Of a DNA stretch of 64,000 nt, positions 34,691-42,074 are shown piece by piece. Where the stretch lies: assembly GCF_003201475.1 (NCBI RefSeq), contig NZ_QJJK01000005.1, forward strand, positions 310,001 through 374,000, in the 5' to 3' direction. How positions within the stretch are numbered: the first letter of the stretch is position 1; every line of letters starts with the position of its first letter. Source of the DNA: Chelatococcus asaccharovorans. GTDB lineage: Bacteria > Pseudomonadota > Alphaproteobacteria > Rhizobiales > Beijerinckiaceae. The notes beneath the pieces are model-generated. The model was given only the letters and a program-made list of their open reading frames with translations. It did not search any database and was not told the origin of the DNA. Both the position numbers and the translations under genes were made by a program.

Positions 34691-34978
34691 TCACATCGTT
34701 GCGTCGAGATCGCGCCATTCTGGATTGGACTGCTCGATCAGCCTGATCTTCCAGGCGCGGTTCCAACCTTTGAGTTGCTTTTCCCGCGCTATGGCTTCGC
34801 TGATCTCGCCATATCGCTCGAAATACACGAGCCTTCCCACATCATAGCGTTGGGTAAAGCCTGGTACGGCCTTGGCGCGATGCTGATCGACACGGCGAAG
34901 GAGGTCGCTTGTCACGCCGATGTAGAGTGTTCCGTTTCTGCGGCTGGCGAGAATATAGACCGCATAACGCGCACCCAT
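34691..34978 (-). CDS. Single-domain GIY-YIG nuclease
   Basis: 95 residues, the whole of which is a GIY-YIG domain of the short UvrC-like type. VYIL (7-10) stands for GIY, YIG is at 19-21, the catalytic arginine is in SDLLRRV (R28 or R29), and the metal-binding glutamate is E66 in AIAREKQLKGW. All catalytic positions look intact, so it should be an active nuclease. Single-domain proteins of this kind occur in many bacterial genomes without known function. The start ATG 34978 has AGAGGGA about 7 nt upstream. The framing by R5 palindromes suggests a functional link to those repeats. Confidence 0.9.
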   Translation of the reverse strand: MGARYAVYILASRRNGTLYIGVTSDLLRRVDQHRAKAVPGFTQRYDVGRLVYFERYGEISEAIAREKQLKGWNRAWKIRLIEQSNPEWRDLDATM

Positions 34979-34989
34979 CGCTCTTCCCT

Positions 34990-35031
34990 CTGGATCCCCT
35001 TCCCGTCGCTACGCGACGCCGGGGATGACAC
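34990..35031 (-). repeat. Repeat family R5, palindromic element (copy 2, inverted)
   Basis: 42 bases identical to copy 1 when read on the minus strand. It lies directly upstream of the GIY-YIG gene, 11 bases from its ATG, and therefore inside its 5' leader or promoter. The sequence CACTGTGT follows, and is repeated at 35048-35055. Confidence 0.95.
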
Positions 35032-35071
35032 TGTGTCCCAGGAGATCACACTGTGTATCTCGCCGCCCCGC

Positions 35072-35117
35072 GTGTCATCCCCGGCGGGTTGCGCAGCAAC
35101 CCGGGAAGGGGATCCAG
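35072..35117 (+). repeat. Repeat family R5, palindromic element (copy 3, diverged inner stem)
   Basis: The outer arms match copy 1 (GTGTCATCCCCGGCG and GGGAAGGGGATCCAG), but the inner hairpin is CGGGTTGC-GCA-GCAACCCG instead of CGTCGC-GTA-GCGACG. The changed bases still pair, which points to selection on structure or to a shuffled loop. It lies just past the stop codon of the M81-family gene. Confidence 0.92.
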
Positions 35118-35139
35118 TGACCGATGCCGCTCAATCCGC

Positions 35140-36627
35140 TCAGATGTCGTCGAGCGGATAGATGGGCCGCGTCACGTTCACGAGCTTGAGGCGGCGCAGG
35201 TTGCAGGCGCTGGCGCCGGGCGTGTCGCCGGCGAGGATCCGCGCGGCGAAGGGCGCGTAGGACACGCGGAAATGGGAGGGCGACTTCGCGAAAGCGAGGG
35301 CGGGATAGCGCAGGTCGAGGCCGAAGGCCGTATAGACGCCCGTGTCCCACTCAAAGCCGGCGAGGCTCCGCAGGACGAGCCTGATCGCGCCGATATGGAT
35401 GACGGCGGTCGGCCCCTGGTGGGTCTCCAGCCCGGCCGCACCCGCATCGCGCATGACATAGGTGCCGTCCGAGAGGCTGCGCACGATCCCGGTGATGGTG
35501 ACCGGCTCGCCGGCGGACAGGGAATGGCCGACGGAGAGCGTCAACGTTGCACCGGGGCCGGCGGCGAAGGCCTTTGCGACGGCCGGTGCGTCACGGAGGG
35601 TGACATAGGTCATGCGGTCGGCCTTGTCGGCGCCGAGCGCGAGCAGCCGCTTGAGGATGGTGGCATCGTCGGCGGGCGCCCCGCTCGTCGGCGCATCGCC
35701 GCCATCGCCGACCACGGTGAGGCCGGGCGAGGTCAGGCCGATGCGGATGGCCTCGTCGATGGGCGTCAGATCCGGCTCGAAATCGCCGCGCGCCGCCCAG
35801 GCGAGATCGGCGAGATGATCGGCGGCCGTCTGAGCCGCGGCCGCATCGCCGTCGGCGCAAACGAGGGCCGCGAAGCCGATGTCCGGCACGTCGAGCCACG
35901 GCTGCACCGGAAACAGCGAGGCATGCAGGATGCCGGTCTCGGATTTTTCCACCCGCCGGGCTTCCGCAATGATGGTGGTCAGCGGACCGTCGTCGCTGCG
36001 ACAGCGCACCGGGCTCATCAGCACCGGGCGCTTGGCCAGCGCCATGACCGGGCGGCTGCGCCCGGCGAGCACATCCATCATGAGCTCGGCCACGCGCACG
36101 CCCGTCTCGTACATGTCGATATGCGGATATTCGCGATAGCCGATGAGGAAGACGCCCGGCTGCAGCATGCGCGGCGTGATATGACCGTGCAGATCGAGTG
36201 ACACGCCGATGGGCAGGTCCGGATGGGCTGCGCGCACGCGCTCGAGGATCTCGCCCTCGGCATCGCCGTTGTCCTCGACCGCCATGGAGCCGTGCAGCGC
36301 CAGCAGAATCCCGTCGAGAGGCCCGGCGTCCTTCAGGCGCTGCAACAATTCCCCGAGGATGTCCTCGAAGGCGTCGCGGGTGAGAGCACCGCTCGATGCG
36401 GCATGGGTGGCGAGCAGGGGCACGGGCGTCGCGCCCGCAGCAGTGAGAACGCTGAGGAAACCGGGAACCTCGACGCGGGCGGTGCCGTAGCCCGTCAGGA
36501 CGTCGGTGCCGCGTCGGAGATAGTGGGCCTCGAAATCGGCGACCGTCGTCGGCGTGGGCGAGAAAGTGTTGGTCTCCTGCATGAAGCAGCCGACGGCTAT
36601 TCTTTTGCCAGCTCCAATCCCGGTCAT
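35140..36627 (-). CDS. M81-family protein (MlrC-like, DUF1485)
   Basis: 495 residues of the MlrC/M81 family, named for the microcystin-degrading protein MlrC, which cleaves the linear tetrapeptide. It has GCFMQETNTFSP near the N terminus and the metal-site candidates LALHGSMAVEDNGDAEG and SLDLHGHITPRM. Most members are not involved in microcystin breakdown and their substrates are unknown. GGAGGG stands before ATG 36627. It lies downstream of the class III aminotransferase on the same strand, separated by 301 bases filled with repeats, in an IclR-linked catabolic cluster. A role in processing a peptide or amino-acid derivative brought in by the nearby ABC system is plausible. Confidence 0.88.
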   Translation of the reverse strand: MTGIGAGKRIAVGCFMQETNTFSPTPTTVADFEAHYLRRGTDVLTGYGTARVEVPGFLSVLTAAGATPVPLLATHAASSGALTRDAFEDILGELLQRLKDAGPLDGILLALHGSMAVEDNGDAEGEILERVRAAHPDLPIGVSLDLHGHITPRMLQPGVFLIGYREYPHIDMYETGVRVAELMMDVLAGRSRPVMALAKRPVLMSPVRCRSDDGPLTTIIAEARRVEKSETGILHASLFPVQPWLDVPDIGFAALVCADGDAAAAQTAADHLADLAWAARGDFEPDLTPIDEAIRIGLTSPGLTVVGDGGDAPTSGAPADDATILKRLLALGADKADRMTYVTLRDAPAVAKAFAAGPGATLTLSVGHSLSAGEPVTITGIVRSLSDGTYVMRDAGAAGLETHQGPTAVIHIGAIRLVLRSLAGFEWDTGVYTAFGLDLRYPALAFAKSPSHFRVSYAPFAARILAGDTPGASACNLRRLKLVNVTRPIYPLDDI

Positions 36628-36654
36628 CGCACCCTCCCCCCAATCGCTTGTCAG

Positions 36655-36761
36655 CTAGAGCATTTTCGAGCGAAGTGGACACCGGTTCGCCTGAAGAAAA
36701 TGCGTCGAATCAAAGACCTGGAGCATTCCCGGTGAACCGGAGTTCACCGGAAATGCTCTAG
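36655..36761 (+). repeat. Repeat family R2, full copy (R2b)
   Basis: Starts and ends with CTAG. The left half contains AGAGCATTTTCGAGCGAAGT and GTGGACACCGGTTCGCCTGA; the right half is a hairpin with arms GAGCATTCCCGGTGA and TTCACCGGAAATGCTC. It is joined directly to repeat R1b through the shared CTAG at 36758-36761. The inverted copy at 43094-43199 has the same two halves. Together R2b and R1b fill almost all of the 36628-36928 gap. Confidence 0.92.
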
Positions 36762-36923
36762 TGGTTCGACTCCGACATTTGCATCCGCCTGATACGGGCC
36801 TTGGAGCAAATGTCGGAGTCAAGAGAGCCACTAGCAAGTTATTGGTTCTAGTGGAGCTTTTGAATTTGACATTTGATCGAGAGCTTGATGTCAGGCGGGA
36901 CTCAAATGTCAAATTCGCTCCAC
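36761..36923 (-). repeat. Repeat family R1, double-palindrome element (copy R1b)
   Basis: Reverse-oriented counterpart of 15611-15769. The first palindrome (36761-36831) starts GTGGTTCGACTCCGACATTT and closes TGTCGGAGTCAAGAGAGCCAC. The second (36851-36923) contains GAATTTGACATTTGATC and closes CAAATGTCAAATTCGCTCCA. The linker contains CAAGTTATTGGTT. CTAG occurs at both edges and at both sides of the linker. It ends 5 bases from the stop codon of the aminotransferase gene. Confidence 0.92.
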
Positions 36924-36928
36924 TAGCG

Positions 36929-38290
36929 TTACAGGCTCATCTCGCCCTTGGTCTCCCGCGCCGCCGCGGCGACTGCAGCGAGCGTCTCGTCGATGACGGC
37001 GTCGTCGTGTTCGCTGGAGAGGAACCAGGCCCCGCGTTCCAGCGCACGCACACCCCGCTTCAGGAGGGCCGTGGTGAAGGCGACATAGGCCAGTCGGTTG
37101 ATGCGCGTGAGGTCGCGATAGTCGCGTGCGGGCTGGTCCAGTCCGAAGGCCACATGGAACACCTGCGGAAAGCCGGCCACGGAGGCCTTAATTCCTGCCT
37201 CGGCGAGGGCATCCCGGATGCCGTTCATCAGGCGCGTGCCACGCGTTTCCAGGGTGGCGAACAGCTCCGGCGTCAACGCCTCGAGCGTCGCGACGGTGGC
37301 CGCCATCGAGAGGCACTGCGCGTTGTAGGTGCCGCCATGCACCACGCCGCCGGTGGCGAAGAGATCGAGCAGGTCGGCGCGGCCGGCCAGCGCCGCCACC
37401 GGAAAGCCGTTGGCGATGGCCTTGCCGAAGGTGGCGAGGTCCGGTGTCACGCCGAAGCGCTTCTGTGCGCCGCCGGGCGACAGGCGGAAGCCGGTGATGA
37501 CCTCGTCGAAGATAAGGATCGTGCCGGTGCGCGTGCAGGCCTCGCGCACCCCCTCGAGATAGCCCGGGCCGGGGTGGATGGCGCCCGCGTTGCACATCGC
37601 CGCTTCCATGATGACGCCGGCCACATCCCCCTTGGCAAGCCGTGCCTCGAGCCGCGCGAGGTTGTTCCACGCCATCACCTCGATGCCGCCCCCGGCTTCA
37701 GCCTCCTGGCCGACGCTGCCGGCCACCGGCACGGGCGCATCCTCGGGACCTGCGGCGTTGAGAGCCGGCGCGGTCGACCATAGAATGTTGTCGAACCACC
37801 CGTGGTAGTGGCCCTCGAACTTCAGGATGATGCGGCGGCCGGTTGCGGCGCGTGCCAGCCTGAGCGCACCCTGTACGGCCTCCGACCCGGAGGAGCCGAA
37901 GCGCACGCGCTCGGCGCAGGGCACCATCTCGCAGACACGCCGTGCGGCTTCCGTTTCCACCGCGCTCTGCCCGGCGAACAGGATGCCCTTGTCGGCCTGG
38001 GCCTTCACCGCGTCGCGCACGCCGGCCGGGCTATGGCCGAGGATCATCGGCCCCATGCCGAGGTAGTAGTCGATCAGCCGGTTCCCATCGATGTCGAAGA
38101 GAAAGGGCCCTTCGCCGCGTTCGAAGACGAGCGGCGTCGGGGCGATGCCGAGGCGGAAGTTGCTACTCACTCCGCCGGGTAGCCATCGCATGTTTTCCTT
38201 GATCTGCCGGACGGAACCATCGAACGACAGGGGCGGACGGGAGACAGATGAGCTGGCGGACACGGTCGGCGCTTCCCCACGGTTGTACAT
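36929..38290 (-). CDS. Class III (HemL-like) aminotransferase
   Basis: 453 residues of the PLP fold-type I class III group, near glutamate-1-semialdehyde aminomutase in sequence type. Seen: GSSGSEAVQGALRLARAATG, the histidine-glycine EGHYHGW, D262 in IFDEVITGFRL that contacts the PLP nitrogen, and Schiff-base K290 in ATFGKAIANGFPVAAL. True HemL serves tetrapyrrole synthesis; this copy sits in a catabolic cluster beside an IclR regulator and transporter, so an amino-acid-derivative transaminase is more likely. The open frame reaches 38653, but residues before MYNRGEAP overlap the divergent regulator, so I use ATG 38290. ATGs at 38317 and 38335 are alternatives, and none has a good ribosome site. 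Confidence 0.85.
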   Translation of the reverse strand: MYNRGEAPTVSASSSVSRPPLSFDGSVRQIKENMRWLPGGVSSNFRLGIAPTPLVFERGEGPFLFDIDGNRLIDYYLGMGPMILGHSPAGVRDAVKAQADKGILFAGQSAVETEAARRVCEMVPCAERVRFGSSGSEAVQGALRLARAATGRRIILKFEGHYHGWFDNILWSTAPALNAAGPEDAPVPVAGSVGQEAEAGGGIEVMAWNNLARLEARLAKGDVAGVIMEAAMCNAGAIHPGPGYLEGVREACTRTGTILIFDEVITGFRLSPGGAQKRFGVTPDLATFGKAIANGFPVAALAGRADLLDLFATGGVVHGGTYNAQCLSMAATVATLEALTPELFATLETRGTRLMNGIRDALAEAGIKASVAGFPQVFHVAFGLDQPARDYRDLTRINRLAYVAFTTALLKRGVRALERGAWFLSSEHDDAVIDETLAAVAAAARETKGEMSL

Positions 38291-38398
38291 CGTGAGCCAA
38301 GCAGACCAAAGCTCCATTTTCTTGTAAAGGAACATTGGTTTCGCCGGACGGAAAAATCTGGTATCGCAGTTCCTGCCTGCCGGATGAGGACCGAGACC

Positions 38399-39202
38399 AT
38401 GCCAGCGACGCCAAACAACTACATAGTGCAGCCCGTCTTCAAGGCCTTGAAGGTCTTGGAGCTCGTTGCCGAGAAAGGCCATGACGTCTCGCTGACCGAG
38501 GTCGCCTCGGAGCTCAAACTGCCCAAGACCACCGTGTTTCGTTATCTCCAGACGCTGACGGCCGCCTCCTTCCTGCGCCATGATGCACAGAAGGACCGCT
38601 ACGGTGTCGGCGGCCGCTTCCGCAGCCTTGCCCGCATCGACAAGAGCCTGCACGGTTTACGCACGCTGGCGATGCCGGAGATGCAGCGCCTGCTCGACAT
38701 CTTCAACGAGACCATCAATCTCGCCATCGTCTCCGAGGGCCACGTGGTCTATGTGGAGATGCTGGAAGCCAAGCGCGCACTCAGGATGCAGGCCCGCCTG
38801 GGGGATCGCCATCCCATGCATTCGACCTCGCTCGGCAAGGCGATCCTCGCCTTTCTCCCCGAGGAGGAGCGCAAGGCCATTCTGATGACGCCGCTCGATT
38901 TCAAGACCATCAATACGGTCACCGACCGGTCGGCCCTGTCGCGGCAACTCGCGGATATCAGGCGCCGCGGCTATGCGATCGAGACCGGCGAGAACGAGGA
39001 CGGGTCCATGTGCATCGGCGTGCCGATCTTCGATGAGAATGCCTATCCCGTGGCCGCGCTCAGCTTGTCGGCGCCGGAGCGGCGCATGACCACCGAGATC
39101 ACGGTCGAGGCGGTCGCCATGCTGCGCAAGGCGGCTGGGGCGGTTTCCGCGGCGCTCGGCTATGCTCCGGAGGAATTTGCGACCGCGTCCATGGCAGGTT
39201 GA
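38399..39202 (+). CDS. IclR-family transcriptional regulator
   Basis: 267 residues. The N-terminal winged helix is QPVFKALKVLELVAEKGHD followed by SLTEVASELKLPKTTVFRYL. The C-terminal effector domain has the family pattern MHSTSLGKAILAFLPEEER and RRGYAIETGENEDGSMCIG. GAGGA at 38386-38390 lies 8 nt before ATG 38399. It is divergent from the aminotransferase-M81 genes and reads toward the ABC transporter genes, so it probably controls both sides. The effector is likely a small carboxylic or amino acid, by family precedent. Confidence 0.92.
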   Translation: MPATPNNYIVQPVFKALKVLELVAEKGHDVSLTEVASELKLPKTTVFRYLQTLTAASFLRHDAQKDRYGVGGRFRSLARIDKSLHGLRTLAMPEMQRLLDIFNETINLAIVSEGHVVYVEMLEAKRALRMQARLGDRHPMHSTSLGKAILAFLPEEERKAILMTPLDFKTINTVTDRSALSRQLADIRRRGYAIETGENEDGSMCIGVPIFDENAYPVAALSLSAPERRMTTEITVEAVAMLRKAAGAVSAALGYAPEEFATASMAG

Positions 39203-39358
39203 AGCCCCTGTTTTTGATCCTTGTTCCGCGTGGAGAAACACGGCGTTCTTGACACGAACTGGAGCCAGTCCCTAGCTTCGAGCCAAGGTGTCCATCCGCG
39301 CGTGGCTTAAAAACCGGGGCGTCCTGGATGGTCCGAGCAGCAGAGGGAACCTTGGATC

Positions 39359-40969
39359 ATGGAATTGACACGGTCTTTGACGACGCGGCGCGGGTTTCTG
39401 CAGTCTGTGGGCGGCGCGGCCGCTCTCGCGGCCACGGCCGGATATCCCGAATGGGTCTTCGCGCAGACACGCAGCGGCGTGCTCAATGCCATGCTCAACG
39501 TGGAACCGGCGACCCTCAACTATGCGTTGCTCAACACCAGTGTCATCCAGTCCGTCTGCGGCTCGATAAACGAGTCCCTTCTTCTGTTCGACTGGCAATT
39601 AAAGCCCCAGCCTAACCTTGCGCGCAGCTTCAGTGTCTCGCCTGACGGCCTCGTCTATACGTTCGAGTTGGAGCCGGACGTCAAGTGGCATGACGGCAAG
39701 CCCTTCACCTCGAAGGACGTGGTGTTCACCTGCGCGAAGATGCTGCGGGAGCTCAATCCACGCAGTCGCGCCGCGATGGATCGTTGTGAATCCATTACGG
39801 CGGAAGGTGACCATAAAGTCGTCTTCAAGCTCAAGGAGCCTTTCAACGCCTTTATTCTGGCTTTCATGGCCTCTACCGGGCCTATGATGCCGGCCCATAT
39901 CTATGAGGGTACAGATTTTCGCAATAATCCCGCCAATACGGCGCCGATCGGCACCGGGCCGTTCAAGTTCGCGCAGTGGTCCAAGGGCAACTTCATCAAG
40001 CTCGTGCGCAACGAGAACTACTGGCGTAAGGGTCAGCCCTATCTCGATGAGGTGACTTTCCGCATCATCGCTTCTGCCGAGCAGCGTGCCGTGGCGCTGG
40101 AGACCGGCGCGGTCGACATGGCCTTCGGCGATGATCTCGACCCGATCGACGTGCCGCGCTTCCGCGACAGCCCGGGCCTCGTCATGGTCCAGAACGCCTA
40201 TGACGCGGTTGGCGAGATCACCCTGATGGAGATCAACCAGCGCACGGCGCCGTTCAATGATCGGCGTTTCCGCGCCGCGATCATGCACGCCATGGATCGC
40301 AATTTCCTGGTCGATCAGCTGAATTTCGGCATGGGCCGCGTGGCCGACAGCCCGATTTTCTCCACCGTTCCTTACTACGACCCCAAAGTTCTCACGCAAT
40401 ATGAGTATTCACCGGCCAAGGCCAAGGCATTGCTTGACGACATGGGCCTGAAACCCGGTGCGGGCGGGGTCCGGCACAAATTCTCGGTTCTGATGTTGCC
40501 GAACCAGGACGGGCCATGGCGTCGCGCCGGCGAATATTCGAAACAGGCTCTTGCGGATGTCGGCCTCGATGTCGAGCTGCAATCCACGGATGTCGCCACC
40601 TTCTACAAGCGTAACGGCGACTGGGACTATGACGTGATGTGGAACAGCTACGGGCAGTTCGGTGATCCCGCCATCGGCATGTCGCGCTTCTTCCTGTCGA
40701 ACAATATTCGCAAAGGCGTTCCCCAGACGAATACACAGGGTTACGTCAATCCTAAGGTCGATGAACTCTTGCAGAAGGGCGCGACGGCCGTCAAGCGCGA
40801 GGACGCGCAGGCCGCTTACAGCGAATTGCAGAAGATCCTCACCGAGGACGTCGCCATGCTGTGGATGTATGAGCGCCGCAAGCCGCTTTTCCATGCCAAG
40901 AAGTTCAAGGATGTGGTGCTCGGGCCGAACGGCCCCTGCGACGGGTTTGGCGCCGCCAAGCCCGCGTAG
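39359..40969 (+). CDS. Peptide/nickel-type ABC substrate-binding protein
   Basis: 536 residues of the SBP family 5 (DppA/OppA-like). The N terminus is a twin-arginine signal: TTRRGFLQSVGGAAALAATA (R10-R11), with cleavage near residue 38 at VFAQ, so it should be exported folded. The mature part has the family pattern LARSFSVSPDGLVYTFELEP and VKWHDGKPFTSKDV. Ligands of the family include peptides, opines, glycosides and metals. It begins the operon with two permeases; a strong hairpin follows its stop codon. Confidence 0.92.
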   Translation: MELTRSLTTRRGFLQSVGGAAALAATAGYPEWVFAQTRSGVLNAMLNVEPATLNYALLNTSVIQSVCGSINESLLLFDWQLKPQPNLARSFSVSPDGLVYTFELEPDVKWHDGKPFTSKDVVFTCAKMLRELNPRSRAAMDRCESITAEGDHKVVFKLKEPFNAFILAFMASTGPMMPAHIYEGTDFRNNPANTAPIGTGPFKFAQWSKGNFIKLVRNENYWRKGQPYLDEVTFRIIASAEQRAVALETGAVDMAFGDDLDPIDVPRFRDSPGLVMVQNAYDAVGEITLMEINQRTAPFNDRRFRAAIMHAMDRNFLVDQLNFGMGRVADSPIFSTVPYYDPKVLTQYEYSPAKAKALLDDMGLKPGAGGVRHKFSVLMLPNQDGPWRRAGEYSKQALADVGLDVELQSTDVATFYKRNGDWDYDVMWNSYGQFGDPAIGMSRFFLSNNIRKGVPQTNTQGYVNPKVDELLQKGATAVKREDAQAAYSELQKILTEDVAMLWMYERRKPLFHAKKFKDVVLGPNGPCDGFGAAKPA

Positions 40970-40993
40970 CGCGTCCGACGGCCCATTCTGCGA

Positions 40994-41022
40994 AGCGGGA
41001 TTTTCTTCGTGAAAATCCCGCT
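40994..41022 (+). promoter_or_regulatory. Perfect 12-bp intercistronic hairpin
   Basis: AGCGGGATTTTC, loop TTCGT, then GAAAATCCCGCT: a perfect 12-bp stem with a 5-nt loop, 24 bases after the binding-protein stop and 71 bases before the permease start. No run of T follows, so it is not a classical terminator. Such hairpins commonly protect the upstream binding-protein message from 3' decay, giving more binding protein than permease. Confidence 0.7.
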
Positions 41023-41093
41023 CACGTCGTCTGTGCAGGCAGCCCGCCGGCGGCGCCTGATCGTCCTGTTCGCGTTTCCCACAAGGAGAAAGA

Positions 41094-42074
41094 ATGTCCA
41101 CGAGAGCGACCTTTCTCGCGCGTCGTGTTGTTCAAGCCGCGATGGTTGTCGTTGGCGTGGTATTTCTCTCATTCTTCCTCGTGCGCTTGGCGCCGGGCGA
41201 TGCGGCCATGGCGATCGCCGGCGAGACCGGCTACAGCGACCCGCAATATGTGGCCGACCTCCGCAGAGAGTTCGGCCTGGACAAGCCGGTGCTGACCCAG
41301 TTCGGCATCTACCTGTCCAAGGTGGCGGTCGGTGATCTCGGCTTTTCCTATCAGAAGCGGCAGCCGGTCTATGACCTCATCATGGAGCGCTTGCCGGCGA
41401 CACTTCTGCTCGCCGGTGTCGTCATCGTCGTCTCGCTCATCATCGGCATCTTCGTCGGAGCCGTTTCGGCGAAATACGCCGGGCGCTTCGTCGACGGGGT
41501 TCTGCGCATCTTCCTCATGGCCTTCTATGCTATGCCCTCCTACTGGCTTGGCCTCGTCCTCGTGCTGATGTTCTCCGTCCATCTCGGCTGGCTGCCGGCC
41601 TTCGGCATCGAGACGATGGGCGGCGACCCGGCACCGATGGCGCGGGCGCTCGATATCGGGCGGCATCTCGTCCTGCCCGCGCTGACGCTCGGCCTTTTCT
41701 TCGCCGCGATCTACGCCCGCCTGACGCGGGCCGCGATGCTCGAGGTCGTCAATCTCGATTTCGTCCGGACGGCACGGGCCAAGGGCATTTCGGAGACGCG
41801 CCTGTTCATCCGCCACGTGCTGCGCAACGCGCTCATTCCGGTGGTCACCTATGCCGGCTTGCAGACGAGCGCCCTGGTCGGCGGCACGGTGCTGGTGGAG
41901 ACCGTCTTCTCCTGGCCCGGCATCGGGCGGCTCGCCTACGACGCCCTCATCGCGCGTGACAACAATCTCCTCATCGGCATCTTCATCTTCACGTCGGTCC
42001 TTGTCGTGATCTTCAATCTCGTGACAGACCTGCTCTATGTGGTGCTCGACCCGCGCATGGAGCTTGGCAAATGA
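41094..42074 (+). CDS. ABC transporter permease, DppB type
   Basis: 326 residues with about six membrane segments. It begins with FLARRVVQAAMVVVGVVFLS and has the DppB-type APGDAAMAI motif and the EAA loop around ARAKGISETRLFIRHVLRNAL. AAGGAGA stands 5 to 6 nt before ATG 41094. It overlaps the next gene by 4 nt (ATGA). Forms the inner-membrane channel with the downstream permease. Confidence 0.93.
   Translation: MSTRATFLARRVVQAAMVVVGVVFLSFFLVRLAPGDAAMAIAGETGYSDPQYVADLRREFGLDKPVLTQFGIYLSKVAVGDLGFSYQKRQPVYDLIMERLPATLLLAGVVIVVSLIIGIFVGAVSAKYAGRFVDGVLRIFLMAFYAMPSYWLGLVLVLMFSVHLGWLPAFGIETMGGDPAPMARALDIGRHLVLPALTLGLFFAAIYARLTRAAMLEVVNLDFVRTARAKGISETRLFIRHVLRNALIPVVTYAGLQTSALVGGTVLVETVFSWPGIGRLAYDALIARDNNLLIGIFIFTSVLVVIFNLVTDLLYVVLDPRMELGK

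Larger units (their letters stand above)
34615..35031. mobile_element. Candidate GIY-YIG cassette framed by inverted R5 palindromes
   Basis: The single gene for a small GIY-YIG nuclease (34691-34978) is enclosed by two identical 42-base palindromic sequences in opposite orientation, 34615-34656 and 34990-35031. The right copy lies 11 bases upstream of the start codon, next to the ribosome site AGAGGGA. A third, diverged copy follows at 35072-35117. No target-site duplication, transposase or integrase is evident. Calling this a mobile unit is inference, by analogy with REP elements and their RAYT nucleases. Confidence 0.4.
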
